From Flavobacterium nitrogenifigens (lineage in GTDB: Bacteria > Bacteroidota > Bacteroidia > Flavobacteriales > Flavobacteriaceae): a stretch of DNA of 64,000 nt. The notes beneath the pieces were generated by a model that worked only from the letters and a program-made list of their open reading frames with translations, was not told the DNA's origin and made no database searches. Location of the stretch: the NCBI RefSeq assembly GCF_003254565.1, contig NZ_QJRI01000172.1, positions 124,001 to 188,000 of the forward strand, read 5' to 3'. How positions within the stretch are numbered: position 1 is the first letter of the stretch; every line of letters begins with the position of its first letter. The position numbers and the translations under genes are program-made. This document shows positions 45,910 to 54,623 of this stretch, piece after piece.

Positions 45910-48327
45910 ATGCACAAAACTACTCAAACACCTACAATTCGGGTAAGTAAAGCGTTGAAACTATTATGTTGCGGTACGCTTTTATTCATGAACAGCTTAA
46001 ATGCTCAGACGGTAACTCCGTGGATGACCACAGGAGATCAAACGAAACTATTACAGCAACAGGCAACAGTAAGTTTCGGAACCAACTCAGGAACCAATCC
46101 TTCAACTGTAACAGTAAATGCAGGAACGACCTATCAAACTATGGACGGATTTGGTTATACCCTTACCGAAGGAAGCTGTGAAGTCATTTCTGGAATGGCA
46201 GCGACACAGCAAAACCAACTGTTGAATGATTTGTACAATCCAACAACGGGATTAAATGCAAGCGTAGTTCGTATTAGTATTGCCGCTTCAGATTTAAGCA
46301 GTTCATCTTACAGTTATAATGAAACTTCGGGCGACACCAATATGAACAATTTTAGTTTGAACGGACCAGATTTGACTTATTTGGTTCCAATTCTTAAAAA
46401 AATCTTATTGATTAATCCTAACATCAAAATCTTGGCAACACCTTGGTCTGCACCAAGATGGATGAAAACCAACGGATCTTGGGTTGGAGGATCTCTTCAA
46501 ACGCAATATTATGCAGCGTATGCAAAATACTTCGTAAAATATTTTGATGCTATGAAAGCACAAGGTATTAATATTTGGGGAATTACACCGCAAAACGAAC
46601 CAGAAAATCCAAACAATGAACCAAGTATGCTGATGAATTCTACAGAACAAAAGAATTTCATCAATCAACAGCTTGGCCCTCAAATGGCAGCTGCGGGTTA
46701 CGGAAACATCAAAATTATTGCTTTCGATCACAATTGCGATAATACAGCTTATCCAATCGATGTTTTAAATAATAGTTCTTATGTTGACGGAGCGGCATTT
46801 CACTTGTATTTAGGAAACATTTCAGCCATGTCAACGGTAAAAACTCAAACCAATAAAAACGTTTATTTTACCGAACAATACACGGGTTCAGGCGGAAGCT
46901 TTAGCGGAGATTTTGGCTGGCATATGCAAAACGTTGTTATTGGAAGTACAAATAACTGGTCTAAAACAGTTTTAGAATGGAATGCTGCGAACAACTCAAG
47001 TCTTGGCCCTCGTACTCCTGGAGGATGCAGTACTTGTTTAGGCGCTATCACGGTTAATAATAGTACTAGTTATAGTAAAAATGTTGCATATTATATTATT
47101 GGTCAGATTTCTAAATATGTGAAACCGGGTGCAGTAAGAATTAATTCTTCAAGTACAAGCGGAAGTATTTCTTCAGTTGCATTTAAAAACCCTGATGGTT
47201 CAACTGCACTTGTAATTTATAATTCTGGAGGATCATCAAATACGATAAAAGTAGTTTCGGGATCATCAGCATTTAATTATGCAGTTCCAGCGTCTTCTGC
47301 GGTTACTTTTACTTGGGGAACATCAAACCCAGTTGCGGTTACGGGAGTTAGCGTAAGCCCAACTTCTGCAACGCTTACAGCGGGTCAGTCACAGCAATTG
47401 ACAGCGACAGTTTCTCCTAGCAATGCTACAAATACTGCAGTAAATTGGAGTTCGAGCAATACTTCTGTGGCTACAGTAAACTCAAACGGATTGGTTTCTG
47501 CAATTGCTGCAGGAAATGCAACAATCACTGCAACAACTGTTGATGGTGCTAAAACAGCAACAAGCGCAATTACTGTAACGGCTGGTTCAACAGGATTTCC
47601 AGGGTATTATAACATTATTTCAAGAAACAGCAATAAAGGTTTAGATGTTGCAGATAATGCTACGACAAGCGGAAGCAGAATTCAGCAGTACGATATAACA
47701 AATGGAGGAGGAAGTAACCAAAGATGGAAATTTGTTTCTGATGGAAGCGGGAATTATTATATCATCATAAAATCGACAGGAATGTATTTGGCTGTTGAAA
47801 ACAACGGAACAGCTGATGGGTTAAAAGTACAGCAAAAAACATTCTCATCTTCAAATGAATTTAAATGGACGGTAACAAGTCTTGGTACAGGATATTACAA
47901 AATTATAAACGTAAACAGTGGCAAATCGCTTGATGTTGAAAATGTTTCTACAGCAAATGGTGCCAATATTCAAGTTTGGGCTTATACAGGAGGCTTAAAT
48001 CAGCAATGGCAGTTTGTACAGGTTGAATCTTCTGCAGCAAAAAGTGCTTTAGCCACGCAAACACCTGTAGTTGAAAATACAAGCTCAAATGACATGACCA
48101 TTTTTGTAAATGAAGCAGATGACTCTTTAAAAATTGATACTAATCATGAAGGAGATGCAGAAGTACAGGTTTTCAATATTACTGGACAGCCAGTTTTAAA
48201 GAAAAACGTAAAATTTGTAAAAGGAAATCAAGCTGAAGTAGAAATTTCTCGATTACCAAAAGGCGTTTACATTGTAAAAGTTAACGATAGCAAAGGTTCT
48301 TATTCGAAAAAAATCTTGAAGCAATAA
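45910..48327 (+). CDS. Secreted GH30 glycoside hydrolase with Ig-like, ricin-type and T9SS domains
   Basis: The 805-residue protein has a long signal peptide (to ~NAQ32), a GH30 barrel with acid/base E230 (TPQNEPEN) and nucleophile E322 (YFTEQYTG), the GH30 side beta-sandwich, a Big_2 Ig-like domain (~450-560, VTGVSVSPTSATLTAGQSQQL), a ricin-type beta-trefoil carbohydrate-binding module (~565-705, QxW repeats NQRWKF, NQQWQF), and a type A T9SS sorting domain (~725-805). It is secreted by the type IX system and breaks down a beta-linked glycan, maybe beta-glucan, xylan or a glucocerebroside-like lipid. It is not in a PUL. Confidence 0.93.
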   Translation: MHKTTQTPTIRVSKALKLLCCGTLLFMNSLNAQTVTPWMTTGDQTKLLQQQATVSFGTNSGTNPSTVTVNAGTTYQTMDGFGYTLTEGSCEVISGMAATQQNQLLNDLYNPTTGLNASVVRISIAASDLSSSSYSYNETSGDTNMNNFSLNGPDLTYLVPILKKILLINPNIKILATPWSAPRWMKTNGSWVGGSLQTQYYAAYAKYFVKYFDAMKAQGINIWGITPQNEPENPNNEPSMLMNSTEQKNFINQQLGPQMAAAGYGNIKIIAFDHNCDNTAYPIDVLNNSSYVDGAAFHLYLGNISAMSTVKTQTNKNVYFTEQYTGSGGSFSGDFGWHMQNVVIGSTNNWSKTVLEWNAANNSSLGPRTPGGCSTCLGAITVNNSTSYSKNVAYYIIGQISKYVKPGAVRINSSSTSGSISSVAFKNPDGSTALVIYNSGGSSNTIKVVSGSSAFNYAVPASSAVTFTWGTSNPVAVTGVSVSPTSATLTAGQSQQLTATVSPSNATNTAVNWSSSNTSVATVNSNGLVSAIAAGNATITATTVDGAKTATSAITVTAGSTGFPGYYNIISRNSNKGLDVADNATTSGSRIQQYDITNGGGSNQRWKFVSDGSGNYYIIIKSTGMYLAVENNGTADGLKVQQKTFSSSNEFKWTVTSLGTGYYKIINVNSGKSLDVENVSTANGANIQVWAYTGGLNQQWQFVQVESSAAKSALATQTPVVENTSSNDMTIFVNEADDSLKIDTNHEGDAEVQVFNITGQPVLKKNVKFVKGNQAEVEISRLPKGVYIVKVNDSKGSYSKKILKQ

Positions 48328-48367
48328 TTACATCCACAATTCAATTAGTAATTTGTATTGAATGTGA

Positions 48368-48405
48368 AAAGGCTGTCATCTTATCTGACAGCCTTTGTTT
48401 TTTAT
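48368..48405. terminator. Bidirectional terminator
   Basis: AAAGGCTGTCA/TGACAGCCTTT stem with a TCTTATC loop and T-run, between the GH30 gene (+) and ilvA (-), which converge here. Confidence 0.9.
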
Positions 48406-48406
48406 T

Positions 48407-49651
48407 TTATCCGATCAATTGCGTAAACAAATCCTGATTGTCATTCAGGTATTGAAACTCAAAACCATTTTCGGTCATTTTCAATTTAATTGGCATAATA
48501 TCATTTTTGTTTTTCAATTCTAAACCAACCACAACAGAACCTACTTCACGACTATTTTTCTTCGCAAACTGAAAATATGTAATATCATCGTCTGGGCCTA
48601 AAATATTATTGACAAATTCTTTTAAAGCTCCTGGTCGCTGTGGAAACTGAATCATAAAATAATGCATTAAACCTTCGTAAAGTAAAGAACGTTCTTTTAT
48701 TTCGGCTGTTCTTTCAATGTCGTTGTTGCTTCCGCTTACAATGCAAACTACGTTTTTGCCTTTAATTTTATCTTTATAAAAATCCAAAGCAGCAATAGTT
48801 AAAGCTCCGGCAGGTTCAACCACCATTGCTTCTTCATTGTATAATCTCAAAATGGTTGTGCAGACTTTTCCTTCTGGAACCAGAATAATATCTTCTAAAT
48901 TATATCGGCAGATTTCAAAAGTTTTGTCGCCAACTTGTTTTACAGCAGCACCATCAACAAATTTGTCTATAGTTTTTAGTGCCGTATTTTTATTTTCTTC
49001 AATTGAAGTTTTCATCGAAGGAGCACCTTTGGGTTCAACACCAATTATTTTTGTATGCGGACTTAAATGTTTAAAAACCTCAGATAAACCAGAAGCCAGT
49101 CCGCCGCCGCCAATAGGAACAAAAACATAATCGATTGGTTCTTTAAAACTTTCTAAGATTTCTAATCCTACAGTTCCTTGACCAGCGATTACTTTTTCAT
49201 CATCAAAAGGATGAATGAATGTTTTGTGATTTTTGATAGCATCCGCAGTTGCTGAAGCATAAGCATCATCAAAAGTATCTCCAGTTAAAACAATTTCAAC
49301 AAACGATTTTCCGAATAGCTGAACTTGTTTTACTTTTTGTTTTGGAGTGGTTTTTGGCATGTAAATTTTACCATGAATCTTTAAAAGATTGCAAGAATAG
49401 GCAACTCCTTGAGCATGATTTCCTGCACTGGCACATACAGTTCCGTTCGCTTTTTCTTTTTCGCTTAACGAAGAAATCTTATTGTAAGCGCCTCTAATTT
49501 TATACGAACGAACAATTTGTAAATCTTCTCTTTTTAATAAAATAGTCGATTCAAATTCGTCTGAAAGATTTAAATTTTGCGTTAAAGGCGTTGCAGCAAC
49601 TACATTCTCAAGATGCTTTTGGGCATTAAGTACTTCGTCAAATAAACTCAT
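48407..49651 (-). CDS. ilvA: Threonine ammonia-lyase
   Basis: Makes 2-oxobutanoate from threonine, the first committed step to isoleucine. The ATG at 49651 (MSLFDEVLNAQKH) is preferred over an upstream ATG that lies in a repeat, giving 414 residues. The PLP lysine is K51 in SYKIRGAYN; the glycine loop is IGGGGLASG; the C-terminal ~85 residues form an ACT-like regulatory domain (MIQFPQRPGALKEFVNNILGP). On the minus strand it follows an Ile-rich leader peptide and terminator, so expression is probably controlled by isoleucyl-tRNA charging. Confidence 0.96.
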   Translation of the reverse strand: MSLFDEVLNAQKHLENVVAATPLTQNLNLSDEFESTILLKREDLQIVRSYKIRGAYNKISSLSEKEKANGTVCASAGNHAQGVAYSCNLLKIHGKIYMPKTTPKQKVKQVQLFGKSFVEIVLTGDTFDDAYASATADAIKNHKTFIHPFDDEKVIAGQGTVGLEILESFKEPIDYVFVPIGGGGLASGLSEVFKHLSPHTKIIGVEPKGAPSMKTSIEENKNTALKTIDKFVDGAAVKQVGDKTFEICRYNLEDIILVPEGKVCTTILRLYNEEAMVVEPAGALTIAALDFYKDKIKGKNVVCIVSGSNNDIERTAEIKERSLLYEGLMHYFMIQFPQRPGALKEFVNNILGPDDDITYFQFAKKNSREVGSVVVGLELKNKNDIMPIKLKMTENGFEFQYLNDNQDLFTQLIG

Positions 49652-49666
49652 GATGTTTTTCGTTTT

Positions 49667-49746
49667 GCCACGAATTACGCGAATTGACACTAATTTTATT
49701 ATTTTTAGAAAAAAAAATAATTCGTGCTAATTTGTGTAATTCGTGG
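49667..49746. repeat. Inverted repeat, CACGAATT family
   Basis: GCCACGAATTACGCGAATT and AATTTGTGTAATTCGTGGC form arms around an AT-rich loop. It lies inside the ilvA transcript between the attenuator terminator and the start codon, and is related to the element at 41763-41887. Confidence 0.88.
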
Positions 49747-49770
49747 CGATTTAAAATCTCTTTAAAATAA

Positions 49771-49792
49771 AAAACCTCCCAATTGGGAGGTT
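49771..49792 (-). terminator. Attenuator terminator of ilvA
   Basis: AAACCTCCC/GGGAGGTTT stem with an AATT loop, followed on the minus strand by a run of Ts. It lies 42 bases past the leader stop codon and 120 bases upstream of ilvA, so it must be read through to make IlvA. A GAGGT segment just after the leader (plus-strand ACCTC at 49825-49829) can pair with ACCTC of its 5' arm. Confidence 0.85.
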
Positions 49793-49833
49793 TCTATAAA
49801 TTATATTTTACAAACTTATATAACACCTCGCCA

Positions 49834-49893
49834 TTACTGCTGAATTGCAATAATGCTAATAATAGCGATAATAATGTTGTTAAAGTTTGTCAT
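49834..49893 (-). CDS. Isoleucine-rich ilvA leader peptide
   Basis: ATG at 49893 and TAA at 49834-49836 encode MTNFNNIIIAIISIIAIQQ, 19 residues with eight Ile. It is preceded by a promoter (-7 at 49914-49921, -33 TTG at 49944-49946, 22-base spacer) and followed by a terminator before ilvA. This is the classic pattern of an attenuation leader: slow translation at Ile codons when Ile-tRNA is uncharged should favour an antiterminator and let ilvA be made. Confidence 0.88.
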   Translation of the reverse strand: MTNFNNIIIAIISIIAIQQ

Positions 49894-49913
49894 TTTCTTT
49901 ACTGATTGAAGCG

Positions 49914-49946
49914 CAAATGTATTAATTATTTCTGAAAAGTTCGCAA
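49914..49946 (-). promoter_or_regulatory. Promoter of ilvA leader
   Basis: On the minus strand TTG at 49944-49946 and TACATTTG at 49914-49921 are separated by 22 bases, fitting the Bacteroidota TTG-N17-23-TAnnTTTG promoter. Transcription should begin about a dozen bases before the leader ATG. Confidence 0.75.
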
Positions 49947-49994
49947 CTATTTAAAGTTTTACAAAAACTGAAAACTGTCAACTGCGACTGAAAA

Positions 49995-50531
49995 CTATTT
50001 TTTAACTGGCGGATATTGCGCTAAAATTTTAGCAACGAATTCAGCAATTTTTTCATCTTTTTTATCAATGTTTCTTGTCAAAGTTCCAACTCCTTCACCT
50101 TGCCAGATCATTTCTTTCTTTTTAGCATCGATTAAATCAATATACAAAGTGCCTTCAGTAGAAGTTGAAACTGTAGTTTGACCTCCGTACATCATGTAAG
50201 GATTCCAACCCCAGCCCCAACCGTAACCCCAGCCCGCGGTAAATTGGTTTACATCTACTTGCTCTCTTGATTTTGTAAAAATGTTTACCAGCAAGTCAGG
50301 ATTTTCACTTTTTGTAAAACCTTTAGCTTGCATCTGATCATCAATTGCACGTAGAATTCTTCTCTTGTCTAAATCTGATATTTCAACCTTGTCAATTCCG
50401 GGCTTAAAATAGGCATACGTTTTATAAGGCGTAAAATCGACAGTTTTGTCATAATCAGAATAAACGGTCACAGTACTGCAAGAAGTAAATATCAGCAGTA
50501 GCAAAAACGGAATTAACTTAAGTGTTTTCAT
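49995..50531 (-). CDS. DUF4136-family lipoprotein
   Basis: The 178-residue protein has a lipoprotein signal (MKTLKLIPFLLLLIFTSC, Cys18) and the DUF4136 fold: VTVYSDYDKTVDFTPYKTYAYF, LDKRRILRAIDDQMQAKGFTKSENPDLLVNI, and a late YIDLIDAKKKEMIWQGEG. A Gly/Trp/Tyr-rich loop (GWGYGWGWGWNPYMMYGG) lies near residue 105. It is a periplasm-facing or surface lipoprotein; function unknown. Confidence 0.9.
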   Translation of the reverse strand: MKTLKLIPFLLLLIFTSCSTVTVYSDYDKTVDFTPYKTYAYFKPGIDKVEISDLDKRRILRAIDDQMQAKGFTKSENPDLLVNIFTKSREQVDVNQFTAGWGYGWGWGWNPYMMYGGQTTVSTSTEGTLYIDLIDAKKKEMIWQGEGVGTLTRNIDKKDEKIAEFVAKILAQYPPVKK

Positions 50532-50562
50532 ATTTCTAAGAATTAATATTCTTTTTTAAATC

Positions 50563-50626
50563 TGTCAGGCTTAGCGTAGTCAAAGCCCTTTCGTCTCTAT
50601 AAGCCTTCGACTTCGCTCAGGATGAC
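50563..50626. repeat. Imperfect palindrome, CTTCGACTTCGCTCAGG family
   Basis: TGTCAGGCTTAGCGTAGTCAAAGCC and GCCTTCGACTTCGCTCAGG plus ATGACA face each other as inverted arms. The second arm is a very regular phrase of the kind dispersed in many Flavobacterium genomes. It lies between hutU and the DUF4136 gene. Confidence 0.75.
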
Positions 50627-50637
50627 ATTACGTTATT

Positions 50638-52614
50638 TTAAAGCAAACTTTCATCGACTAGATTAGGTAAAGTTACTTTTAATAATGGCTCAACTTCCAT
50701 GGCTCTTTTTATAGCAAAAACAGCACCTTCATTTCTAGCCCAGCTTCTTCTGGAAATTCCGTTGTTAACATCCCAGAAAAGCATTGAAGCTAAGCGTTTT
50801 GAAGCCTCAGTAGAACCATCAAGAACCATACCAAATCCGCCATTTATAACCTCTCCCCAGCCAACGCCACCGCCATTATGAATAGAAACCCAAGTTGCTC
50901 CTCTAAAGCTGTCTCCAATCACATTATGAATCGCCATATCGGCAGTAAAACGAGAGCCGTCGTAGATGTTTGAAGTTTCTCTGTAAGGAGAATCTGTTCC
51001 AGAAACGTCATGGTGATCGCGTCCTAAAACCACTGCACCAATTTCTCCCTTTGCAATTGCCTGATTAAAAGCTTCAGCAATTTTAATTCTACCTTCAGCA
51101 TCGGCATAAAGAATTCGAGCTTGAGAACCTACGACCAATTTATTTTCTTGAGCACCTTTTATCCATTTGATATTATCCTGCATTTGCTGCTGAATTTCAT
51201 TTGGAGCAGTTTCTGCCATTTTCTCTAAAACTTCACAAGCAATGGCATCTGTTTTTAATAAGTCTTCAGGCTTTCCAGATGTACAAACCCAACGGAAAGG
51301 ACCAAATCCGTAATCAAAACACATTGGTCCCATAATATCTTGAACATAACTCGGATATTTAAAATCGATATTATTTGCTGCCATTACATCTGCACCAGCG
51401 CGTGAAGCTTCTAGTAAAAAGGCATTTCCGTAATCAAAAAAGTAAGTTCCTTTTGCGGTGTGTTTATTAATTGCTGCTGCATGACGGCGTAAAGTTTCTT
51501 GAACTTTTTCTTTGAATAATTCTGGATTATTTGCCATCAAATCATTTGCTTCTTCAAACGAAATTCCAACCGGATAATAACCTCCAGCCCAAGGATTATG
51601 AAGTGAAGTCTGATCTGAACCTAAATCAATTTTGATGTTTTCCTGATCAAAACGTTCCCAAACATCCACCACATTTCCTAAATAAGCAATAGAAACAGTT
51701 TCTTTATTGGCTTTCGCCAAAGCGACTCTGGCAACCAGTTCGTCTGTAGAAGTTACCACTTCGTTAATCCAACCTTGCTCGTGACGAATTTTGGTGATTT
51801 TCGGATTTACCTCAGCACAAACAGTAATACATCCGGCGATATTTCCTGCTTTTGGTTGTGCACCAGACATTCCGCCAAGACCAGAAGTTACAAATAAACT
51901 TCCTTCAGGATTTTGTTTTATTTTTCTAAAACCGTTTAAAACTGTAATAGTTGTTCCGTGTACAATTCCCTGTGGGCCAATGTACATATAACTTCCCGCT
52001 GTCATTTGTCCGTATTGTGAAACTCCTAAAGCGTTCATTTTTTCCCAATCATCAGGTTTTGAATAATTAGGAATCACCATTCCGTTGGTAACCACAACTC
52101 TTGGTGCTTCTTTATGAGAAGGAAACAATCCCATTGGGTGACCTGAATACATTGTCAAAGTCTGCTCATCTGTCATTTCAGACAAATATTGCATCGTCAA
52201 TAAATATTGCGCCCAGTTTTGGAAAACAGCACCGTTTCCGCCATACGTAATCAATTCATGCGGATGCTGCGCTACAGCATAATCCAGATTGTTTTGAATC
52301 ATGTGCATAATCGCTTTTGCTTGCAATGATTTTCCAGGATATTCGTCGATCGGTCTTGCGTACATTCTGTAATCTGGACGAAGACGATACATATAAATAC
52401 GCCCGTATTTTTCTAATTCTTCTGAAAATTCAGGGATTAGTTCAGCGTGATGTTTTGGATCAAAATAACGCAAAGCATTTTTCAAAGCCAGCTTTTTTTC
52501 TTCTGCCGAAAGGATTTCTTTTCTTTTCGGAGCATGATTAATTGCTGGATCGTATGCCTGTTTTGGTGGTAATATAGAAGGTATTCCTTGTTGTATTTGT
52601 TCTTTGAAAGTCAT
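50638..52614 (-). CDS. hutU: Urocanate hydratase
   Basis: Converts urocanate to imidazolonepropionate, step two of histidine breakdown, using tightly bound NAD. The 658-residue protein shows TYGGNGAVFQNW, MYSGHPMGLFPS, SQYGQMTAGSYMYIGPQGIVHGTT, VTSGLGGMSGAQPKAGNIAG, and HNGGGVGWGEVINGGFGMVLDGS. It is about 100 residues longer than the E. coli-type enzyme, as in many Bacteroidota and eukaryotes. Other hut genes are not next to it, so the pathway genes must be elsewhere. Confidence 0.96.
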   Translation of the reverse strand: MTFKEQIQQGIPSILPPKQAYDPAINHAPKRKEILSAEEKKLALKNALRYFDPKHHAELIPEFSEELEKYGRIYMYRLRPDYRMYARPIDEYPGKSLQAKAIMHMIQNNLDYAVAQHPHELITYGGNGAVFQNWAQYLLTMQYLSEMTDEQTLTMYSGHPMGLFPSHKEAPRVVVTNGMVIPNYSKPDDWEKMNALGVSQYGQMTAGSYMYIGPQGIVHGTTITVLNGFRKIKQNPEGSLFVTSGLGGMSGAQPKAGNIAGCITVCAEVNPKITKIRHEQGWINEVVTSTDELVARVALAKANKETVSIAYLGNVVDVWERFDQENIKIDLGSDQTSLHNPWAGGYYPVGISFEEANDLMANNPELFKEKVQETLRRHAAAINKHTAKGTYFFDYGNAFLLEASRAGADVMAANNIDFKYPSYVQDIMGPMCFDYGFGPFRWVCTSGKPEDLLKTDAIACEVLEKMAETAPNEIQQQMQDNIKWIKGAQENKLVVGSQARILYADAEGRIKIAEAFNQAIAKGEIGAVVLGRDHHDVSGTDSPYRETSNIYDGSRFTADMAIHNVIGDSFRGATWVSIHNGGGVGWGEVINGGFGMVLDGSTEASKRLASMLFWDVNNGISRRSWARNEGAVFAIKRAMEVEPLLKVTLPNLVDESLL

Positions 52615-53084
52615 TTTTTTTTAGAGATGCTAAGTTGCTAAGGTTCTAAGACGCTAAGGTATTTTAGTTAGATTAACAACAGATTAATTTTTTATTTTTT
52701 ATAAAATTATGTCGCCCCGCTGGGGCTTAAATGCGACTGACGGTTAATTGGTTCTATAAATATTTAGCTCCTCTGAAGCTGATAAAATAAAGCCTTGGAA
52801 AGGCGAAATATTTATAGAAGACAATAATCACCCAATATAAAAGCTCCATCGGAGCGAAATATCAGCCGAGGAAATTGGAATTTATTTTAATTATCCCATT
52901 TTCAAATTGACTCATTGGCAAATTGTCACATTTTCTAATTAAAAAAACTAAGGATAACGGATATCCGACCTATGATAGGACTTGTGGATTTTAATCCTGA
53001 ATTTTCGTGAATGGATATCCATATTAATATTTTAGATTGTTGATTTTAAATTTTAGATTAGAATTTGGAATTTATTTAAATTAT
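52615..53084. repeat. Repeat-rich spacer, 470 bases
   Basis: No gene is seen. It holds a CTAAGG-type repeat at 52621-52662, then a palindromic element with a perfect 14-bp inverted repeat TTCTATAAATATTT (52752-52765) / AAATATTTATAGAA (52807-52820) and GCTCC..GGAGC arms to about 52868, then TTAGATT-type repeats near 53033-53060. Confidence 0.75.
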
Positions 53085-53270
53085 CTAATTCGTTTTTCTT
53101 CTTATTTCTCCTGTTCTTTTATCAAATCCGTACGGACAATGGCGACAGCCACTTTTACAGCAGTAACCACGTTTTAAATGATGTTTTTCAGTAAAGCATT
53201 TGTAACCTTCGGGCGTATAGTAAAAATCTTCGCCTTCGATTAATTTATTTTCATTACTTTGCTCTTTCAT
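53085..53270 (-). CDS. DUF5522-family small Cys-rich protein
   Basis: The 61-residue protein has the DUF5522 core LIEGEDFYYTPEGYKCFTEKHHLKRGYCCKSGCRHCPYGFDKRTG. Four or five Cys (CC..GC..C) could bind a metal. Function is not known. It is common in Flavobacteria as a short stand-alone gene; it lies 115 bases from the divergent operon at 53386. Confidence 0.88.
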   Translation of the reverse strand: MKEQSNENKLIEGEDFYYTPEGYKCFTEKHHLKRGYCCKSGCRHCPYGFDKRTGEIRRKTN

Positions 53271-53385
53271 AAATCTGCTTCGCGTTCTTTTTCGAATAAT
53301 TAAAAATCAAAAATAAAAATATTTGATTATGATTTTGTTGAAATCGAACAATTTTATAGCTACAAATTTATAAATTTTACAGCCA

Positions 53386-53721
53386 ATGTTTCTGATTGTT
53401 GCCAAATATTTAATTCCGAAAGGATATCGAGGAATGGCTGTGTTTCCGTTTGTTTTGGTAAAATATGATTTTGATAAAGCAAATGGAGTTTTTGTCAATC
53501 ACGAAAAGATACATTTACGTCAGCAATTAGAAATGTTAATTCTTCCATTCTTTATTTGGTATGTTTTTGAGTTTTTAATTCGTTTCATCCAATACAAAAA
53601 CAAAGATTTAGCGTACCGAAATATCAGTTTTGAAAGAGAAGCCTATACAAACGAAACCAATTTAAATTATCTTAAAAACAGATCATTTTTTCAGTTTTTG
53701 AATTACATCAAATTAAAATGA
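53386..53721 (+). CDS. HEXXH-motif membrane-associated protein
   Basis: The 111-residue protein has H39-E-K-I-H43 followed by LRQQLEM, and a later EREAYTNE (83-90), which fits a zinc metallopeptidase-like site (HEXXH plus downstream Glu). Two hydrophobic stretches are present (51-70 around LPFFIWYVFEFLIRF). No named family is recognised. Its stop overlaps the next ATG by four bases (ATGA), so it is cotranscribed with the PLP gene. Confidence 0.78.
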   Translation: MFLIVAKYLIPKGYRGMAVFPFVLVKYDFDKANGVFVNHEKIHLRQQLEMLILPFFIWYVFEFLIRFIQYKNKDLAYRNISFEREAYTNETNLNYLKNRSFFQFLNYIKLK

Positions 53722-54623
53722 AGGTTTTCAATCAACATATAAATATCGATTTTCCGAATCATATTTCTTTGACAATAAAGCGCGAAGATCTAATTCATCC
53801 TTTCGTTTCAGGAAATAAATTTAGAAAACTGAAATACAATTTACTTCAGGCTAAAGACGAAAACAAAGCGACTTTATTGACTTTTGGCGGAGCTTTTTCC
53901 AATCATATTGCAGCCGTGGCTTATGCAGGAAAAGAGCATGGCTTTAAAACTATCGGCATCATTCGCGGAGACGAGCTTTTAGATAAAATACAAGAAAATC
54001 CAACCTTGAAATTTGCTCAGGAAAACGGAATGCAGTTTGAGTTTGTTTCGAGAGAGGAGTATCGTTTAAAAAGTGAAGAATCTTTTATAGAAAAGCTGCA
54101 AGATAAATTTGGCGATTTTTATCTCGTTCCCGAAGGAGGCACAAATGAACTTGCCGTAAAAGGCTGTGAAGAGATTTTGACAGATGAAGATTCGGTTTTT
54201 AATTACGTTTGCTGTGCAGTTGGAACGGGTGGTACGATTTCGGGATTAATTAATAGTTCGCTGCAAAATCAGAAAATTTTGGGCTTTCCAGCGTTAAAAG
54301 GTGATTTTTTAACCGATGAAATTCGTATTTTTGCAAAAAAGGATAACTGGAATTTAATTTCTGACTATCATTTTGGAGGTTATGGCAAGATAAATTTAGA
54401 ATTAATTGAATTTATTAATGCTTTTTTTGAAGAAACAAAAGTGCCCTTAGATCCAATTTATACAGGAAAGATGGTTTTTGGCGTTATAGATTTAATAAAC
54501 AAAAATTATTTTCCTGCACATTCAAAAATTTTGCTCATTCACACAGGCGGATTGCAAGGAATTGACGGAATGAATATAAAGCTGAAGCAGAAGAAATTAC
54601 CAATACTCAAAACCAATGATTAA
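53718..54623 (+). CDS. D-cysteine desulfhydrase / ACC deaminase-like PLP enzyme
   Basis: The 301-residue protein shows the PLP lysine K34 in SGNKFRKLKY, then TFGGAFSNHIAAVAYAGKEHGF and VPEGGTNELAVKG. It belongs to the fold-type II D-cysteine desulfhydrase/1-aminocyclopropane-1-carboxylate deaminase family. Which reaction it runs cannot be fixed from sequence. It overlaps its upstream neighbour by four bases and its downstream neighbour by eight. Confidence 0.92.
   Translation: MKVFNQHINIDFPNHISLTIKREDLIHPFVSGNKFRKLKYNLLQAKDENKATLLTFGGAFSNHIAAVAYAGKEHGFKTIGIIRGDELLDKIQENPTLKFAQENGMQFEFVSREEYRLKSEESFIEKLQDKFGDFYLVPEGGTNELAVKGCEEILTDEDSVFNYVCCAVGTGGTISGLINSSLQNQKILGFPALKGDFLTDEIRIFAKKDNWNLISDYHFGGYGKINLELIEFINAFFEETKVPLDPIYTGKMVFGVIDLINKNYFPAHSKILLIHTGGLQGIDGMNIKLKQKKLPILKTND

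Noticed and set aside
48407..49690. Longer ilvA start (MSIRVIRGKTKN)
   Set aside because: The extra 13 codons lie in the CACGAATT repeat; the ATG at 49651 matches the usual N-terminus.
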